A stretch of 64,000 nucleotides of DNA from Marinobacterium iners (GCF_017310015.1 NZ_CP022297.1:1550001-1614000); one strand, 5' to 3'. Numbered from the stretch's first letter, positions 14,518-23,980 are shown. Numbers and translations: made by a program. The notes: generated by a model not told the origin, from the sequence alone.

Positions 14518-15329
14518 CAGCCCTTCCGTCCAAATACCCGGCTCAGGAAGCCTTTGCGCTGTACATCGAGGAAGCGGTGCTCCCGATCCTCGCCGAGGAA
14601 GCGTGCAATTGCATCGTCATAGGCCTGCCCGGCATCACTGTCGTCGTCCATGATAACCGGAACGCCCTGGTTGGATGCCTTAAGCACGGCTTCTGATTCT
14701 GGAATAACACCCAGCAGCGGGATCGCCAGAATGTCTTTCACGTCTTCAACGCTGAGCATTTCACCCGCCATAACCCGCCCCGGGTTGTAGCGAGTCAGCA
14801 GCAGGTGCTCTTTTACACTGCCACCCTGTTCGGCCTTGCGGGACTTGCTCTGCAGTACACCCAGAATACGGTCGGAGTCACGTACCGAGCTGACTTCGGG
14901 GTTGGTGACGACAACAGCGGTATCGGCGAAATAGAGTGCCAGTTGGGCACCTTTTTCGATACCGGCAGGCGAGTCGCAGACGATGTAGTCAAAGGTTTTG
15001 GCCAGTTCGTTCAATACCGTTTCCACGCCTTCAACGCTGAGCGCGTCTTTGTCACGGGTTTGTGAAGCGGGCAGGATGAACAGGTTATCGGTGCGCTTGT
15101 CCTTGATCAGAGCCTGATTGAGGGTGGCTTCCTGATTGATCACGTTGACAAAGTCGTAGACCACGCGGCGCTCGCATCCCATGATCAGGTCGAGGTTGCG
15201 AAGACCCACGTCAAAGTCGATCAGAACGGTTTTGAATCCGCGCAGGGCAAGGCCGGTACCGATAGCGGCACTGCTGGTGGTCTTGCCAACGCCTCCCTTG
15301 CCTGAGGTGACTACGATGATTTCAGCCAT
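14517..15329 (-). CDS. minD: Septum site-determining ATPase MinD
   Basis: A 270-residue ParA/MinD ATPase. It has the deviant Walker A GKGGVGKTT near residues 10-18, IDFDVGLRNLDL for switch I, and VCDSPAGIEKGAQ for Walker B. The C-terminal RKGFLSRVFGRKG is the amphipathic membrane-targeting helix. ATP-bound MinD recruits MinC to the membrane and is released by MinE. It lies 33 bases after minC and overlaps minE by one base. Confidence 0.98.
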   Translation of the reverse strand: MAEIIVVTSGKGGVGKTTSSAAIGTGLALRGFKTVLIDFDVGLRNLDLIMGCERRVVYDFVNVINQEATLNQALIKDKRTDNLFILPASQTRDKDALSVEGVETVLNELAKTFDYIVCDSPAGIEKGAQLALYFADTAVVVTNPEVSSVRDSDRILGVLQSKSRKAEQGGSVKEHLLLTRYNPGRVMAGEMLSVEDVKDILAIPLLGVIPESEAVLKASNQGVPVIMDDDSDAGQAYDDAIARFLGEDREHRFLDVQRKGFLSRVFGRKG

Positions 15330-15362
15330 GCGTGTGTGTCCGTGTAAATGGATCGATGTTAA

Positions 15363-16118
15363 TTAAAGTGCGACTGTATCCAGTCGTGAACCGCTGAGCA
15401 ATGCCTGAGCAGGTTTCTGCCAGTGCTCGGTTTGCAGATCTTCGCTGGTCTTGAAATAGCCGGCGATGGAGATCAGTTCTGCCTCAAGGCTCTGGCAGAA
15501 AATGCGTGCATCTTCGTCACCACTGACCCCCGCCATGGCTCGACCCCGAAGCGGGCCGTAGACATGAATATGGCCATCCGCCATCACCTCGGCACCGGCA
15601 CCCACCGATGAAAGAATCACCAGATCACTGCCACGGGCGTAGATCTGCTGGCCGGAACGTACCGGGGTGGTCACGATTTTGGCGGCGCGGGCCGGAGCAG
15701 GTTCTGGAGCCGTTTCAGCTTCTGCAGCGGGCTGTCTTGGCGATGGTTCAGTGGCTGGCTCCGGTGCCGGCTCTGCCACCCGGCGCTGTTGGCTGAAGTC
15801 AGCCAGTTGCAGCTGCGCACAGAGTTCGGTGGCGCTGCCCGGTTCGGCCTTGATTCCTACCGGCATGAGTGTCTGTTCGCGGCACAGCTCAATCAATGCC
15901 TGTACCTCAGCGGCACTGGGCAGCTGTGGCAGCTGCTGAAGATTCAGTACTACCGGCATACCGTTGAACAGCATCGGGACGCGTGCAGCGTGAGCTGCCA
16001 GCTGGGGAGCCAGCAGAGCCGGGTCTGATTCAAGCAGGATCAGTTCGTTCAGGGCCGCACGGGTACTCTTGAATTGGAAACCGGTGCCGACGGTAGATTT
16101 GGATTCAGCCTGGGCCAT
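15363..16118 (-). CDS. minC: Septum site-determining protein MinC
   Basis: A 251-residue MinC. The N-terminal FtsZ-inhibiting domain covers residues 1-105. A Pro-Ala-Glu-rich linker (about 112-148) follows. The beta-helical C-terminal dimerisation and MinD-binding domain includes VGAGAEVMADGHIHVYGPLRG and ARIFCQSLEAELISIAG. It prevents polar Z-rings together with MinD. It is the first gene of the minCDE operon. Confidence 0.95.
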   Translation of the reverse strand: MAQAESKSTVGTGFQFKSTRAALNELILLESDPALLAPQLAAHAARVPMLFNGMPVVLNLQQLPQLPSAAEVQALIELCREQTLMPVGIKAEPGSATELCAQLQLADFSQQRRVAEPAPEPATEPSPRQPAAEAETAPEPAPARAAKIVTTPVRSGQQIYARGSDLVILSSVGAGAEVMADGHIHVYGPLRGRAMAGVSGDEDARIFCQSLEAELISIAGYFKTSEDLQTEHWQKPAQALLSGSRLDTVAL

Positions 16119-16294
16119 AGTCTGTAACGCTTCACTTTCGCTGGTTGCGCTGGGGTGTCAATGTAGTGTCAAAGGCGCTAACAATACCATGGAGCGCAGG
16201 GTGGCTGACAGGGGGCAAATGGCGACGGCGGTTTTTTGATCTCGGTCAATGGTGTAATATGCGCCATCACTTCTAAACAGGAATCGATGTCACG

Positions 16295-16666
16295 ATGAAA
16301 GCCGTCCGCTGGATTCTGGGCCTGATTGTTATGGCTCTGCATTTTCTGACTTTGCCACGTCGTGGCAAGCGCACCCCGCAGCACCAGCAGCAGGTTGAAG
16401 AAGCGCTGCGCAGCCATTCTCTGTATCAGCTGCCAACCTGCCCGTTTTGCGTCAAGGTGCGCCGTGCCATGCGTCGCCTGAATCTGCCGATCGAGCTGCG
16501 TGACGTACGCGCCGACGGTCGTCACCGCCAGGACTTGATCAATGGCGGCGGTAAAATGAAAGTGCCTTGCCTGCGCATTGATCATGAAGATGGTCACAGT
16601 GAATGGATGTACGAGTCTGACGAAATTGTCGCTTACCTGCAGCGTCGTTTTCCGCTGGAGCCCTGA
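16295..16666 (+). CDS. Membrane-anchored glutaredoxin
   Basis: A 123-residue protein with an N-terminal hydrophobic segment (WILGLIVMALHFLTL, residues 6-20), then a basic stretch and a glutaredoxin domain. The dithiol active site is LPTCPFCVKVRRAM near residue 48, and the cis-Pro and GSH-binding parts are KVPCLRI and YESDEIVAYL. It resembles the YrdB/NrdH-like group of GST-N/glutaredoxin proteins fixed to the inner membrane. It probably reduces a membrane-associated disulfide, but the partner is unknown. A hairpin terminator follows. Confidence 0.85.
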   Translation: MKAVRWILGLIVMALHFLTLPRRGKRTPQHQQQVEEALRSHSLYQLPTCPFCVKVRRAMRRLNLPIELRDVRADGRHRQDLINGGGKMKVPCLRIDHEDGHSEWMYESDEIVAYLQRRFPLEP

Positions 16667-16686
16667 ATTCTCAGTGCTTTTCAATA

Positions 16687-16710
16687 GAGTTATAAAAAAC
16701 TCATTTTTTA
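16687..16710 (+). terminator. Terminator after the membrane glutaredoxin gene
   Basis: GAGTT (16687-16691), loop ATAAAA, AACTC (16698-16702), then ATTTTTTATT. The stem is short but the T-rich tail is clear. Confidence 0.6.
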
Positions 16711-16768
16711 TTCCATTGATTCTGGCTATAGTTGTGGGCAGAGATTGGCCTGATTGAGGAGCCCCGCG

Positions 16769-18172
16769 ATGGATTACCTGCCGCTGTTTTTTGACCTGCG
16801 CGAGCGTGACGTGCTGCTGATTGGCGGTGGTGATGTGGCCTTGCGCAAGGCGCGCCTTCTGGTACGCGCCGGAGCCCGCATTACGTTGGTGTCGCACCGT
16901 GTCCTGCCAGAGCTGGAATCGTTGCTGGAGCTCAATCGGGGGCTGGTGATTATCGGCGAATACCATCCTGAGCTGCTGGACGGCAAGGTGCTGGTGCTGG
17001 CAGCTACCGATGATGATCAGCTTAATGAACGTGTGCATTACGATGCTGTAGCTCAGAACGTGCCGGTCAACGTTGTCGACAGTCCTGCGCTCTGCACCTT
17101 CGTGTTTCCGGCCATCGTTGACCGTTCACCCATCGTGATTGGCATCAGCTCCGGTGGTCAATCGCCCGTGCTGGCACGGCTGCTGCGCGCCAAGCTCGAA
17201 ACCTGGATACCTACCGGCTACAGCCGTCTGGGTCAGCTGGTAGGGCGTTTTCGTGACAAGGTGAAGGCACGCTTTGGCAGTGTAAATGAACGCCGAGTCT
17301 TTTGGGAATCGGTGCTGCAGGGACAGGTGGCAGAGCGGGTATTTGCCGGTCAGGATAGCGCTGCCGAAGCATTGCTTGAACAGCAGATCGAGCAGGGGAA
17401 TGCTCAGCACCAGGTAGGAGAAGTGTATCTGGTGGGGGCCGGCCCCGGTGATCCTGAGTTGCTGACTTTCAAGGCGTTGCGGCTGATGCAGCAGGCGGAT
17501 GTGGTGCTGTATGACCGTTTGGTCTCGCCTGACGTGCTGGACTTGTGTCGCCGTGATGCCGATCTGGTATTTGTCGGCAAGCAGCGGGACAACCATGCAG
17601 TACCTCAGGAAGGAATTAACCAGCTGCTGATTGACCATGCCCGTGCCGGTAAGCGGGTGGTGCGTCTGAAAGGCGGTGATCCGTTCATCTTCGGTCGCGG
17701 TGGTGAAGAACTGGAGCGGTTGAAGCAGGAGGGCATTCCCTTTCAGGTAGTGCCCGGCATTACCGCCGCCAGCGCTTGTTCAACCTATGCCGGTATTCCG
17801 CTGACCCATCGTGACTACGCCCAGTCGGTCAAGTTCGTCACCGGTCAGCTGAAAAATCGTACCTCTGAACTGGATTTTGCCGAACTGGTGCATCCCAATC
17901 AGACCATCGTGTTCTATATGGGTCTGCATACGCTTGATAAACTGTGCGAAGGTCTGGTCCGCCATGGCAAGCCTGTTGATACACCGGTTGCGATTGTGTC
18001 CAGAGGCACAGCGCAGGACCAGCGTGTTCTTACCGGAACGCTGAACACTATTGTGTCACAGCAGGCTGAGGCGCAGCTGCTTGCACCCTCGTTGGTAATA
18101 GTTGGCGAAGTGGTGGCATTGCAGCCGCAGCTGTCCTGGTTTGGTGCGGCGGAAGCCGAGAACCGCATTTGA
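16769..18172 (+). CDS. cysG: Siroheme synthase CysG (trifunctional)
   Basis: A 467-residue enzyme that turns uroporphyrinogen III into siroheme by SAM-dependent methylation, NAD-dependent oxidation and iron chelation. The N-terminal dehydrogenase/ferrochelatase half has the NAD loop LLIGGGDVALRKARLL (about residues 15-30). The C-terminal methyltransferase half begins GEVYLVGAGPGDPELLT (about 215) and has RLKGGDPFIFGRGGEE and the VPGITAASACSTYAGIPLTHR motif. The ATG at 16769 with GAGGAG upstream is preferred to a codon five earlier. The product is the cofactor of the CysI encoded at the window start. The stop lies inside a perfect 10-bp hairpin (18157-18182). Confidence 0.97.
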   Translation: MDYLPLFFDLRERDVLLIGGGDVALRKARLLVRAGARITLVSHRVLPELESLLELNRGLVIIGEYHPELLDGKVLVLAATDDDQLNERVHYDAVAQNVPVNVVDSPALCTFVFPAIVDRSPIVIGISSGGQSPVLARLLRAKLETWIPTGYSRLGQLVGRFRDKVKARFGSVNERRVFWESVLQGQVAERVFAGQDSAAEALLEQQIEQGNAQHQVGEVYLVGAGPGDPELLTFKALRLMQQADVVLYDRLVSPDVLDLCRRDADLVFVGKQRDNHAVPQEGINQLLIDHARAGKRVVRLKGGDPFIFGRGGEELERLKQEGIPFQVVPGITAASACSTYAGIPLTHRDYAQSVKFVTGQLKNRTSELDFAELVHPNQTIVFYMGLHTLDKLCEGLVRHGKPVDTPVAIVSRGTAQDQRVLTGTLNTIVSQQAEAQLLAPSLVIVGEVVALQPQLSWFGAAEAENRI

Positions 18173-18193
18173 GCGGTTCTCGCTGAACTGACA

Positions 18194-19438
18194 TCAGCCG
18201 TGCAGCATCTGACCGACCAGATAGCTGCCGGCAAACCCCACACTGTATGCGATCAGAATCAACCCCGAATAACGCATGAAGCTGATAAAGGTGATCGCTT
18301 CCACCTTGCTCATGGCCACGATTCCGGCTGCCGAGCCGATTACCAGCAATGAGCCGCCCACGCCCACCGCGTAGGTCAGCGTCAGCCAGCTGGCAGTACT
18401 CATGGCGATTTCAGACTTGAGCAATGCGGCGGTCAGCGGCACGTTGTCCACCAGTGAGGACAGTAGTCCCATGACGTAGTTGGCCGCTGTAGTCGGCATC
18501 ACCTCGTACACCCGCACCAGCGAATCCAGCACACCGATCTCTTTCATCATGCCGACCAACAGCAGAATGCCGAGGAAGAACAGCAGGGTATCGAATTCGA
18601 TGACACGGATGTAGTCGAGCAGACTCTCACGCTCGTCTTCCTCATAGCAGAGGCGACCCACCAGAAACATGATCGACAGGCCGAACAGGAAGGTCAGCAG
18701 CGGTGGTACCCCCGCGATCACGTTGAGGATAATGGTAGAAAAAATGGTGAGCAGAAAGATCATGGCGATCATCTTGCCCACCCGGTCATCACGGCGTGGA
18801 GAGGGAATGATTTCGACTTCGCCCTTAAGCTTGAGTGACAGCAACGTGGCCAGCAGCAGTACGCTGCTCAGTGCCGGTAAGCTGAGCCAGAGCAGGTCGT
18901 CAATTTCCACCTTGTGCTGCATGAAGATCATCAGTGTGGTGACATCGCCGGTGATCAGGGCAACACCGCCTGAGTTGACCGCAAATACCACCAGTACGGC
19001 GAAGCGAACTGTTTTCTTTACCTCCATTCGCAGCGACAGTACCAGTGCAATCGAGATCAATGTTGCGGTGATATTGTCCGACAGGGACGAGAAGAAGAAG
19101 GCAAAACCGGCTACCAGAAACATCAGCTTGCGTTCGCTGAGTCGGCGCGGCAATACCTTGTAGATCAGGGTTTCGATCAAGCCTTGATGGTTGAGAAAGG
19201 CCACAAAGGTCATGGCTGCCATCAGGAACAGCCAGAGGCTGGCGATTTCAAGAATATTTTCATTCAGCTGCTCCTGCACCATGGCCGCATCGGCACCGTG
19301 TTGAGGAAACAGAAACAGTAGTATCCAGGCAAGTGTGCCGAGGAAAAGCGTGGTTTTCGCCTTGTTGATGTGCACCACATCTTCGAGCACGATCAGCAGA
19401 AAGGCGATACCTGCCATCGTGATTAATAGTGTTTGCAT
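18194..19438 (-). CDS. nhaD: Na+/H+ antiporter NhaD
   Basis: A 414-residue inner-membrane protein with about 11-12 hydrophobic segments, of the NhaD/ion-transporter superfamily. Characteristic segments are SSLSDNITATLISIAL, AVNSGGVALITGDVTT, FLGILLLVGMMKEIGVL and SSLVDNVPLTAALL; the two re-entrant S-D-N and V-D-N segments are family hallmarks. It exchanges sodium (or lithium) for protons and is common in marine and alkaliphilic bacteria. It is convergent with cysG. Confidence 0.93.
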   Translation of the reverse strand: MQTLLITMAGIAFLLIVLEDVVHINKAKTTLFLGTLAWILLFLFPQHGADAAMVQEQLNENILEIASLWLFLMAAMTFVAFLNHQGLIETLIYKVLPRRLSERKLMFLVAGFAFFFSSLSDNITATLISIALVLSLRMEVKKTVRFAVLVVFAVNSGGVALITGDVTTLMIFMQHKVEIDDLLWLSLPALSSVLLLATLLSLKLKGEVEIIPSPRRDDRVGKMIAMIFLLTIFSTIILNVIAGVPPLLTFLFGLSIMFLVGRLCYEEDERESLLDYIRVIEFDTLLFFLGILLLVGMMKEIGVLDSLVRVYEVMPTTAANYVMGLLSSLVDNVPLTAALLKSEIAMSTASWLTLTYAVGVGGSLLVIGSAAGIVAMSKVEAITFISFMRYSGLILIAYSVGFAGSYLVGQMLHG

Positions 19439-19547
19439 CGGTCTGACCGAGCCCCCAGAATTGTTAGAAAGCGGAATTCTACGCCTCTGTCCGTTTCGGC
19501 AACAGGGGCAATAACCCGCAGCAGGCGAATTTGGTTCGGAAGTACAG

Positions 19548-19817
19548 GTGCAAGAGAATCAGGAAAAGGATGGCTGGTGGGTCTATATGCTGCGGTGTGC
19601 CGATGGCAGCCTCTATACGGGCGTGACCACAGACCCGCAACGGCGGCTGGCACAACATAATGGCGAGCGTGCTGGTGGTGCCCGCTATACCCGCTGTCGG
19701 CGCCCGGTGGCACTGGTCTGGCAGGAATCGGGGCACGACCGCAGCAGTGCCCACAGACGGGAGGCGGCACTCAAGCGCCTGCCCCGTAATCGAAAGCTGG
19801 CGCTGGTGAATACCTGA
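19548..19817 (+). CDS. GIY-YIG nuclease-domain protein (UPF0213/YhbQ type)
   Basis: An 89-residue protein, essentially one GIY-YIG domain. WWVYMLRCADGSLYTGVTTD contains the GIY (here VYM) and YIG (here YTG) strands. RRLAQHNGERAGGARYTRCRRP and the later REAALKRLPRNRK helix follow. It starts at a GTG. The family is thought to act on damaged or branched DNA, but the role is poorly defined. Its stop directly abuts the convergent purT stop. Confidence 0.88.
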   Translation: MQENQEKDGWWVYMLRCADGSLYTGVTTDPQRRLAQHNGERAGGARYTRCRRPVALVWQESGHDRSSAHRREAALKRLPRNRKLALVNT

Positions 19818-20999
19818 TCAGAACTCTACACGCACGCTCTGGGCGCAGTTGCGAGCTTTCTCGCGGGCTTCTTCAACGTTTTCACCGCGGGCCAGTGCAA
19901 CCCCCATGCGGCGGCGGCCATGAATCTCTGGCTTGCCGAAGAGGCGCAGGTCGGTATCCGGTGCAGCCAATGCCGCCTGCAGATGGCCGAAACTGGTCTG
20001 AGTGGATTCTCCCTGTGGCAGGATGACGGCTGAAGCCGATGGGCCATGCTGGCGGATCACCGGAATCGGCAAGCCAAGTATGGCGCGGGCATGCAGCGCA
20101 AACTCGGACAGGTCCTGCGAAATCAGTGTCACCATGCCGGTATCATGCGGACGCGGCGAAACTTCACTGAACAACACCTCGTCACCGCGGATGAACAGCT
20201 CCACCCCGAACAGACCATGTCCACCCAGTGCTCCGGTTACTTGCTCGGCAACCGTCTGTGCGGCTTTCAGTGCAGAATCTGTCATTGCCTGTGGCTGCCA
20301 GGATTCGCGATAGTCACCATCCACCTGAATATGGCCAATCGGCTCGCAGAAACTGGTGCCGCCGATATGACGTACCGTCAGCAGAGTGATTTCATAATCG
20401 AACTCGACAAAGCCTTCCACAATGACACGACCACCGCCGGCGCGACCGCCTTCCTGGGCGTAGTGCCAGGCGGCCTCGATCTGATCCGTTTCACGCAGGG
20501 TGCTCTGGCCCTTGCCGGATGAACTCATGATCGGTTTGACCACGCAGGGCAGACCGATTTCCGTTACCGCCTGGCGGAACTCTTCCAGTGTGCCGGCAAA
20601 TCGATAGGGAGAAGTGGCAAGGCCAAGTTCTTCTGCAGCAAGGCGGCGAATGCCTTCGCGGTTCATGGTGAGCTGAGTAGCGCGGGCGGTCGGGATGACA
20701 GTGAACCCTTCTTGTTCCAGTTCGGCCAGAGTGTCGGTGGCGATGGCCTCGATTTCGGGCACGATCAGGTGAGGCTTTTCCTGCTCGATGACAGCACGGA
20801 GAGCAGCGCCGTCCAGCATGGAGATGACATGCGAGCGGTGAGCGACCTGCATCGCGGGCGCGTTGGCATAACGGTCTACCACAATCACTTCAACCCCGAG
20901 GCGCTGCAGTTCGATCACGACTTCCTTGCCCAGTTCACCACCACCGCACATCAATACGCGGGTGGCCGTGGCGGAAAGAGGGGTCCCCAGAGTGGTCAT
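19818..20999 (-). CDS. purT: Formate-dependent GAR transformylase PurT
   Basis: A 393-residue ATP-grasp enzyme of purine synthesis that formylates glycinamide ribonucleotide using formate and ATP. Visible landmarks are the N-terminal MCGGGELGKEVVIELQRLG, the ATP-grasp PCVVKPIMSSSGKGQS loop (about residues 150-165), and VSPRPHDTGMVTLIS in the active site. The end is conserved (KPEIHGRRRMGVALARGE). Full length. It is divergent from the candidate small RNA to its right. Confidence 0.97.
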   Translation of the reverse strand: MTTLGTPLSATATRVLMCGGGELGKEVVIELQRLGVEVIVVDRYANAPAMQVAHRSHVISMLDGAALRAVIEQEKPHLIVPEIEAIATDTLAELEQEGFTVIPTARATQLTMNREGIRRLAAEELGLATSPYRFAGTLEEFRQAVTEIGLPCVVKPIMSSSGKGQSTLRETDQIEAAWHYAQEGGRAGGGRVIVEGFVEFDYEITLLTVRHIGGTSFCEPIGHIQVDGDYRESWQPQAMTDSALKAAQTVAEQVTGALGGHGLFGVELFIRGDEVLFSEVSPRPHDTGMVTLISQDLSEFALHARAILGLPIPVIRQHGPSASAVILPQGESTQTSFGHLQAALAAPDTDLRLFGKPEIHGRRRMGVALARGENVEEAREKARNCAQSVRVEF

Positions 21000-21046
21000 G
21001 ACATACTCCTGAATGAAAAAGTTTCACGCATTATAGAGCCGGGCAG

Positions 21047-21075
21047 ACTTGTTAGGCCACCGGATTGACTATACT
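21047..21075 (+). promoter_or_regulatory. Promoter of the candidate small RNA
   Basis: TATACT at 21070-21075 is a strong -10 box, with TTGTTA at 21049-21054 as a loose -35 (15-base spacer). Transcription would start about 21082, toward the three hairpins. Confidence 0.5.
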
Positions 21076-21081
21076 GGGAGG

Positions 21082-21199
21082 AAAGTTGGTTGCTGTGTCT
21101 CGTTATCACCATGCCCGCTGGGTATGGCCATCAGCCGGAATCTTTTCCGGCCCTGTGAGGCTGCCTCCGTTGCGGAGGCAGCCTTTCTTTTTCTACAGG
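21082..21199 (+). ncRNA. Candidate structured small RNA with intrinsic terminator
   Basis: No open frame is needed here, but three stem-loops follow in series: CCATGCCC-gct-GGGTATGG (one G-U pair, about 21112-21130), GCCGGAA-tctt-TTCCGGC (about 21134-21151) and an 11-pair terminator hairpin GGCTGCCTCCG-ttg-CGGAGGCAGCC followed by TTTCTTTTT (about 21159-21192). The T-run lies on the plus strand only, so the terminator does not serve deaD, which reads the other way. A -10 box sits at 21070. Together this is the layout of a Hfq-type or GGA-containing sRNA of about 115 nt. I do not recognise it as 6S, SRP, Rsm or Spot 42 RNA. Confidence 0.6.
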
Positions 21200-21202
21200 C
21201 TA

Positions 21203-22951
21203 TCAGTTGGCGCGAGCGGCGCGGCGTGATGGCTTGTTGCTGTTACTGGTGCTGCTGTTACTGCTGCGTGAGCGGCGCGGAGCAGATGCATCGGTCCAGG
21301 GGCGCAAGTCCAGTTTCTGGCCACACACGCGTGCACGCTTGAGCTTCTGAATTTGCTCACTGCTCAGGTTGGCTGGCAGGTCGATGCAGCTGAACTCATC
21401 GGCGATGTTGATACGACCGATCAGGCGGCTTTCCAGGTTGGCTTCATTGGCAACGGCACCCACAATATTGCCCGGCTTGACGCCGTGCAGGTGACCAACG
21501 CCGATCCAGTAGCGTTCCATGCCTTCGGCAACAGGATCGTTACGACCCGGTTTGCCTCGGCCACGTTCAGGGCGTTCGCCACGCTCAGGGCGCTCACGTA
21601 CTGGCCGGTTGGGATCGGGTTCGTTTTCGTTCATCCACAACGGCTTGTCACTGTGCATCAGCGCCAGTGTTGCGGCCAGCATCTGCTCGTGAGTCAGTTC
21701 GGAATTCTGCTGCAGGGAATCGATCACCGGCTGGTACTGGCTGAGGTCGGCCGATTCGGCGGCGGCCAGAATCTTCTTCTGCAGACGTTCGGCGCGCAGC
21801 GCATTGATCTCCTTGGCGCTCGGCATCTGCAACGTTTCCAGCGGCTGGCGCGTAGTACGCTCCAGCTGTTTGAGCAGACGCTGCTCGCGCGGTGCAACGA
21901 ACAGAATGGCATCGCCGTTGCGCCCGGCACGACCGGTACGGCCGATACGGTGGATATAGGACTCGTTATCGTACGGAATGTCGTAGTTGATAACGTGGCT
22001 GATGCGCTCAACGTCCAGGCCACGGGCAACCACGTCAGTAGCTATCACTACATCCAGCTCGCCTTTTTTCAGCTTGCTGACGATGCGTTCACGCTGAACC
22101 TGAGCGATATCGCCGTGCAGTGCAGCCGCCGGGAAACCTGCACGGGTCAGTTCATCCGCCAGGCTTTCGGTTGAGGTTTTGGTGCGTACGAACACCAGAG
22201 CGGCTTCATGCTCATGCATTTCAAGTACGCGGGTCAGGGCCTGAGTCTTGCTCATGCCGCGAACCGTCCACACGCGCTGGCGAATGGTGCTGGCCGTTGC
22301 GGTCTGTGACTGGATTTTGATTACGGCCGGGTTGTTCAGGTAGTTTTCCGCGATGTTGCGGATCGCTTGCGGCATGGTGGCCGAGAACAACGCGATTTGA
22401 CGCTGTGCCGGTGTGTGCTGCAGTACCCACTCCACATCGTCGATGAAGCCCATGCGGAGCATTTCGTCAGCTTCGTCGAGAACCAGTGCCTGCAGCTTGT
22501 CCAGCTGCAGCGTGCCGCGACGGATATGGTCCATCACGCGCCCCGGGGTGCCGATGATGATTTGGGCGCCACGGCGCAGGCCACGGATCTGGGTGTCGTA
22601 ACCCTGTCCACCGTAGATCGACAGGGTACGCAGCCCTGGCAGATGGTGGGCGTATTTCTCACAGGCAGTCGCAACCTGCAGAGCCAGCTCACGGGTCGGT
22701 GCCAGAATCAGAACCTGAGGGTGAGTGGCGGCTGCGTCAATACGCTGCAGCAGCGGCAATGCAAATGCGGCGGTCTTGCCGGTACCGGTCTGAGCCATGC
22801 CAAGCAGGTCCCGTCCCTCCAGCAGCGGCGGGATACTCCTGGCCTGAATTGGCGAAGGGGTTTCGTAGCCAACGTCAGTCAGAGCGTTGAGAATAGGAGC
22901 GGACAGTCCCAAATCGCCAAAGCTGGCGGGGCTGGTTTCAGTGTTGGACAT
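21203..22951 (-). CDS. deaD: DEAD-box ATP-dependent RNA helicase DeaD/CsdA
   Basis: A 582-residue helicase. The Q motif is in FGDLGLSAPILNAL; Walker A AQTGTGKT is near residue 58, followed by PTRELALQV, VLDEADEMLRMGF, SATMP and HRIGRTGRAGR. A DbpA-type RNA-binding domain follows (YWIGVGHLHGVKPGNIVGAV, about 480-500). The C-terminal tail is rich in Arg, Ser and Asn. CsdA/DeaD unwinds RNA during ribosome assembly and in the cold. A cold-shock leader was not examined in detail. Confidence 0.95.
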   Translation of the reverse strand: MSNTETSPASFGDLGLSAPILNALTDVGYETPSPIQARSIPPLLEGRDLLGMAQTGTGKTAAFALPLLQRIDAAATHPQVLILAPTRELALQVATACEKYAHHLPGLRTLSIYGGQGYDTQIRGLRRGAQIIIGTPGRVMDHIRRGTLQLDKLQALVLDEADEMLRMGFIDDVEWVLQHTPAQRQIALFSATMPQAIRNIAENYLNNPAVIKIQSQTATASTIRQRVWTVRGMSKTQALTRVLEMHEHEAALVFVRTKTSTESLADELTRAGFPAAALHGDIAQVQRERIVSKLKKGELDVVIATDVVARGLDVERISHVINYDIPYDNESYIHRIGRTGRAGRNGDAILFVAPREQRLLKQLERTTRQPLETLQMPSAKEINALRAERLQKKILAAAESADLSQYQPVIDSLQQNSELTHEQMLAATLALMHSDKPLWMNENEPDPNRPVRERPERGERPERGRGKPGRNDPVAEGMERYWIGVGHLHGVKPGNIVGAVANEANLESRLIGRINIADEFSCIDLPANLSSEQIQKLKRARVCGQKLDLRPWTDASAPRRSRSSNSSTSNSNKPSRRAARAN

Positions 22952-23071
22952 GCTGTGAGTATTACCTGGGTCATAGAAGAGGAGGAAAGCCGCGGGAGTG
23001 TGTTGCTCAGGTGCCGCCTTCCTGAAATAAGGTCATAATTGTACGCACTTCGGCGGCAGGAGTCCACCGCC

Positions 23072-23842
23072 TCAGCGTGTGGACTCACTGAAATGGTTAT
23101 AGATGCTGATCAGTTCGTCTTCGCTGAAACGCACGATCACCAGCTGTTGGCCGGGGTGAATCACATCAGGGTTCTGTCCCAGCAGTCCCTGCTGGTGGTT
23201 GTAGACCCAGGTCTGCTCAACCTTGTCGTGCAGCAACCGCCCCAGCCATGAACTGCTGCGGTCTTCCTGCAGCGTGTCCGCATCTTCAGGAATGGCAACA
23301 CTCAGGACTCGAGAACGGTCATTGACGCGAATGCCGCGGGCAAAGGTTTCGATCAGTCCCTGGCGCATGATTCCCCACAGGCCATGTCGGTCGGCGGGCT
23401 GAACAGCGTGGATATAGAACACCTCGTTGGCCGAACGGTCAGGGTCTTGCAGCAGCTCCTGCAGTCTCAGACGGTCAAGTGCCAGTTCAGGTGCAGGCTG
23501 GCTGGTGCTGCCTGCAGAACGCGCAGGCATATCCACGGCGAAGCTGCTGGCGCTGCCGTCCTGCTCCAACGTCTCTTGTTCGGCCTTGAGCGACTCTCTG
23601 TGCGGAAGGCTAAGCAGCTGTTCGCCGGTAACAAAATGGCGTGCCTTGTCCATCTCGATCACGTCCGAGGATGCCTGGCGGGTCAGGCTATCAATATGAG
23701 CCTGTGCTTCCGAGCGGGTTTGTTCCGACACTTCAGGCGGCTGGTCAGGGCGTGGTGCGGGTGTGGAGGTGTCTGGCTGTAGAAACAGGTACACAGCCGT
23801 ACTTAATATCACAATGATCAAGGCGATCATGAAGCGCTGCAT
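23072..23842 (-). CDS. Membrane-anchored LysM-like hypothetical protein
   Basis: A 256-residue protein with an N-terminal signal anchor (FMIALIIVILSTAVYLFL, residues 4-21) and a long Pro/Ser/Gln-rich periplasmic stalk. The C-terminal domain (about 140-256) has FYIHAVQPADRHGLWGIMRQG and ends LGQNPDVIHPGQQLVIVRF. The closing pattern of a P-G-Q-Q-L-V-I strand is LysM-like, which suggests peptidoglycan contact. Conserved uncharacterised proteins with this ending are known in marine gammaproteobacteria. The function is unknown. Confidence 0.7.
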   Translation of the reverse strand: MQRFMIALIIVILSTAVYLFLQPDTSTPAPRPDQPPEVSEQTRSEAQAHIDSLTRQASSDVIEMDKARHFVTGEQLLSLPHRESLKAEQETLEQDGSASSFAVDMPARSAGSTSQPAPELALDRLRLQELLQDPDRSANEVFYIHAVQPADRHGLWGIMRQGLIETFARGIRVNDRSRVLSVAIPEDADTLQEDRSSSWLGRLLHDKVEQTWVYNHQQGLLGQNPDVIHPGQQLVIVRFSEDELISIYNHFSESTR

Positions 23843-23980
23843 CGGTCATACTCCTGCTGAGGCTTTATCTAACCATAGATGAGAAGCGGATTCGGTAAAA
23901 GCGTTCAATTTTGTTGCGGCTGCTGTCACAATTGGCAGCTGCAGGGCTGAAGTGCCCGGCTGTTGAGAGGAGGGTTCGTC

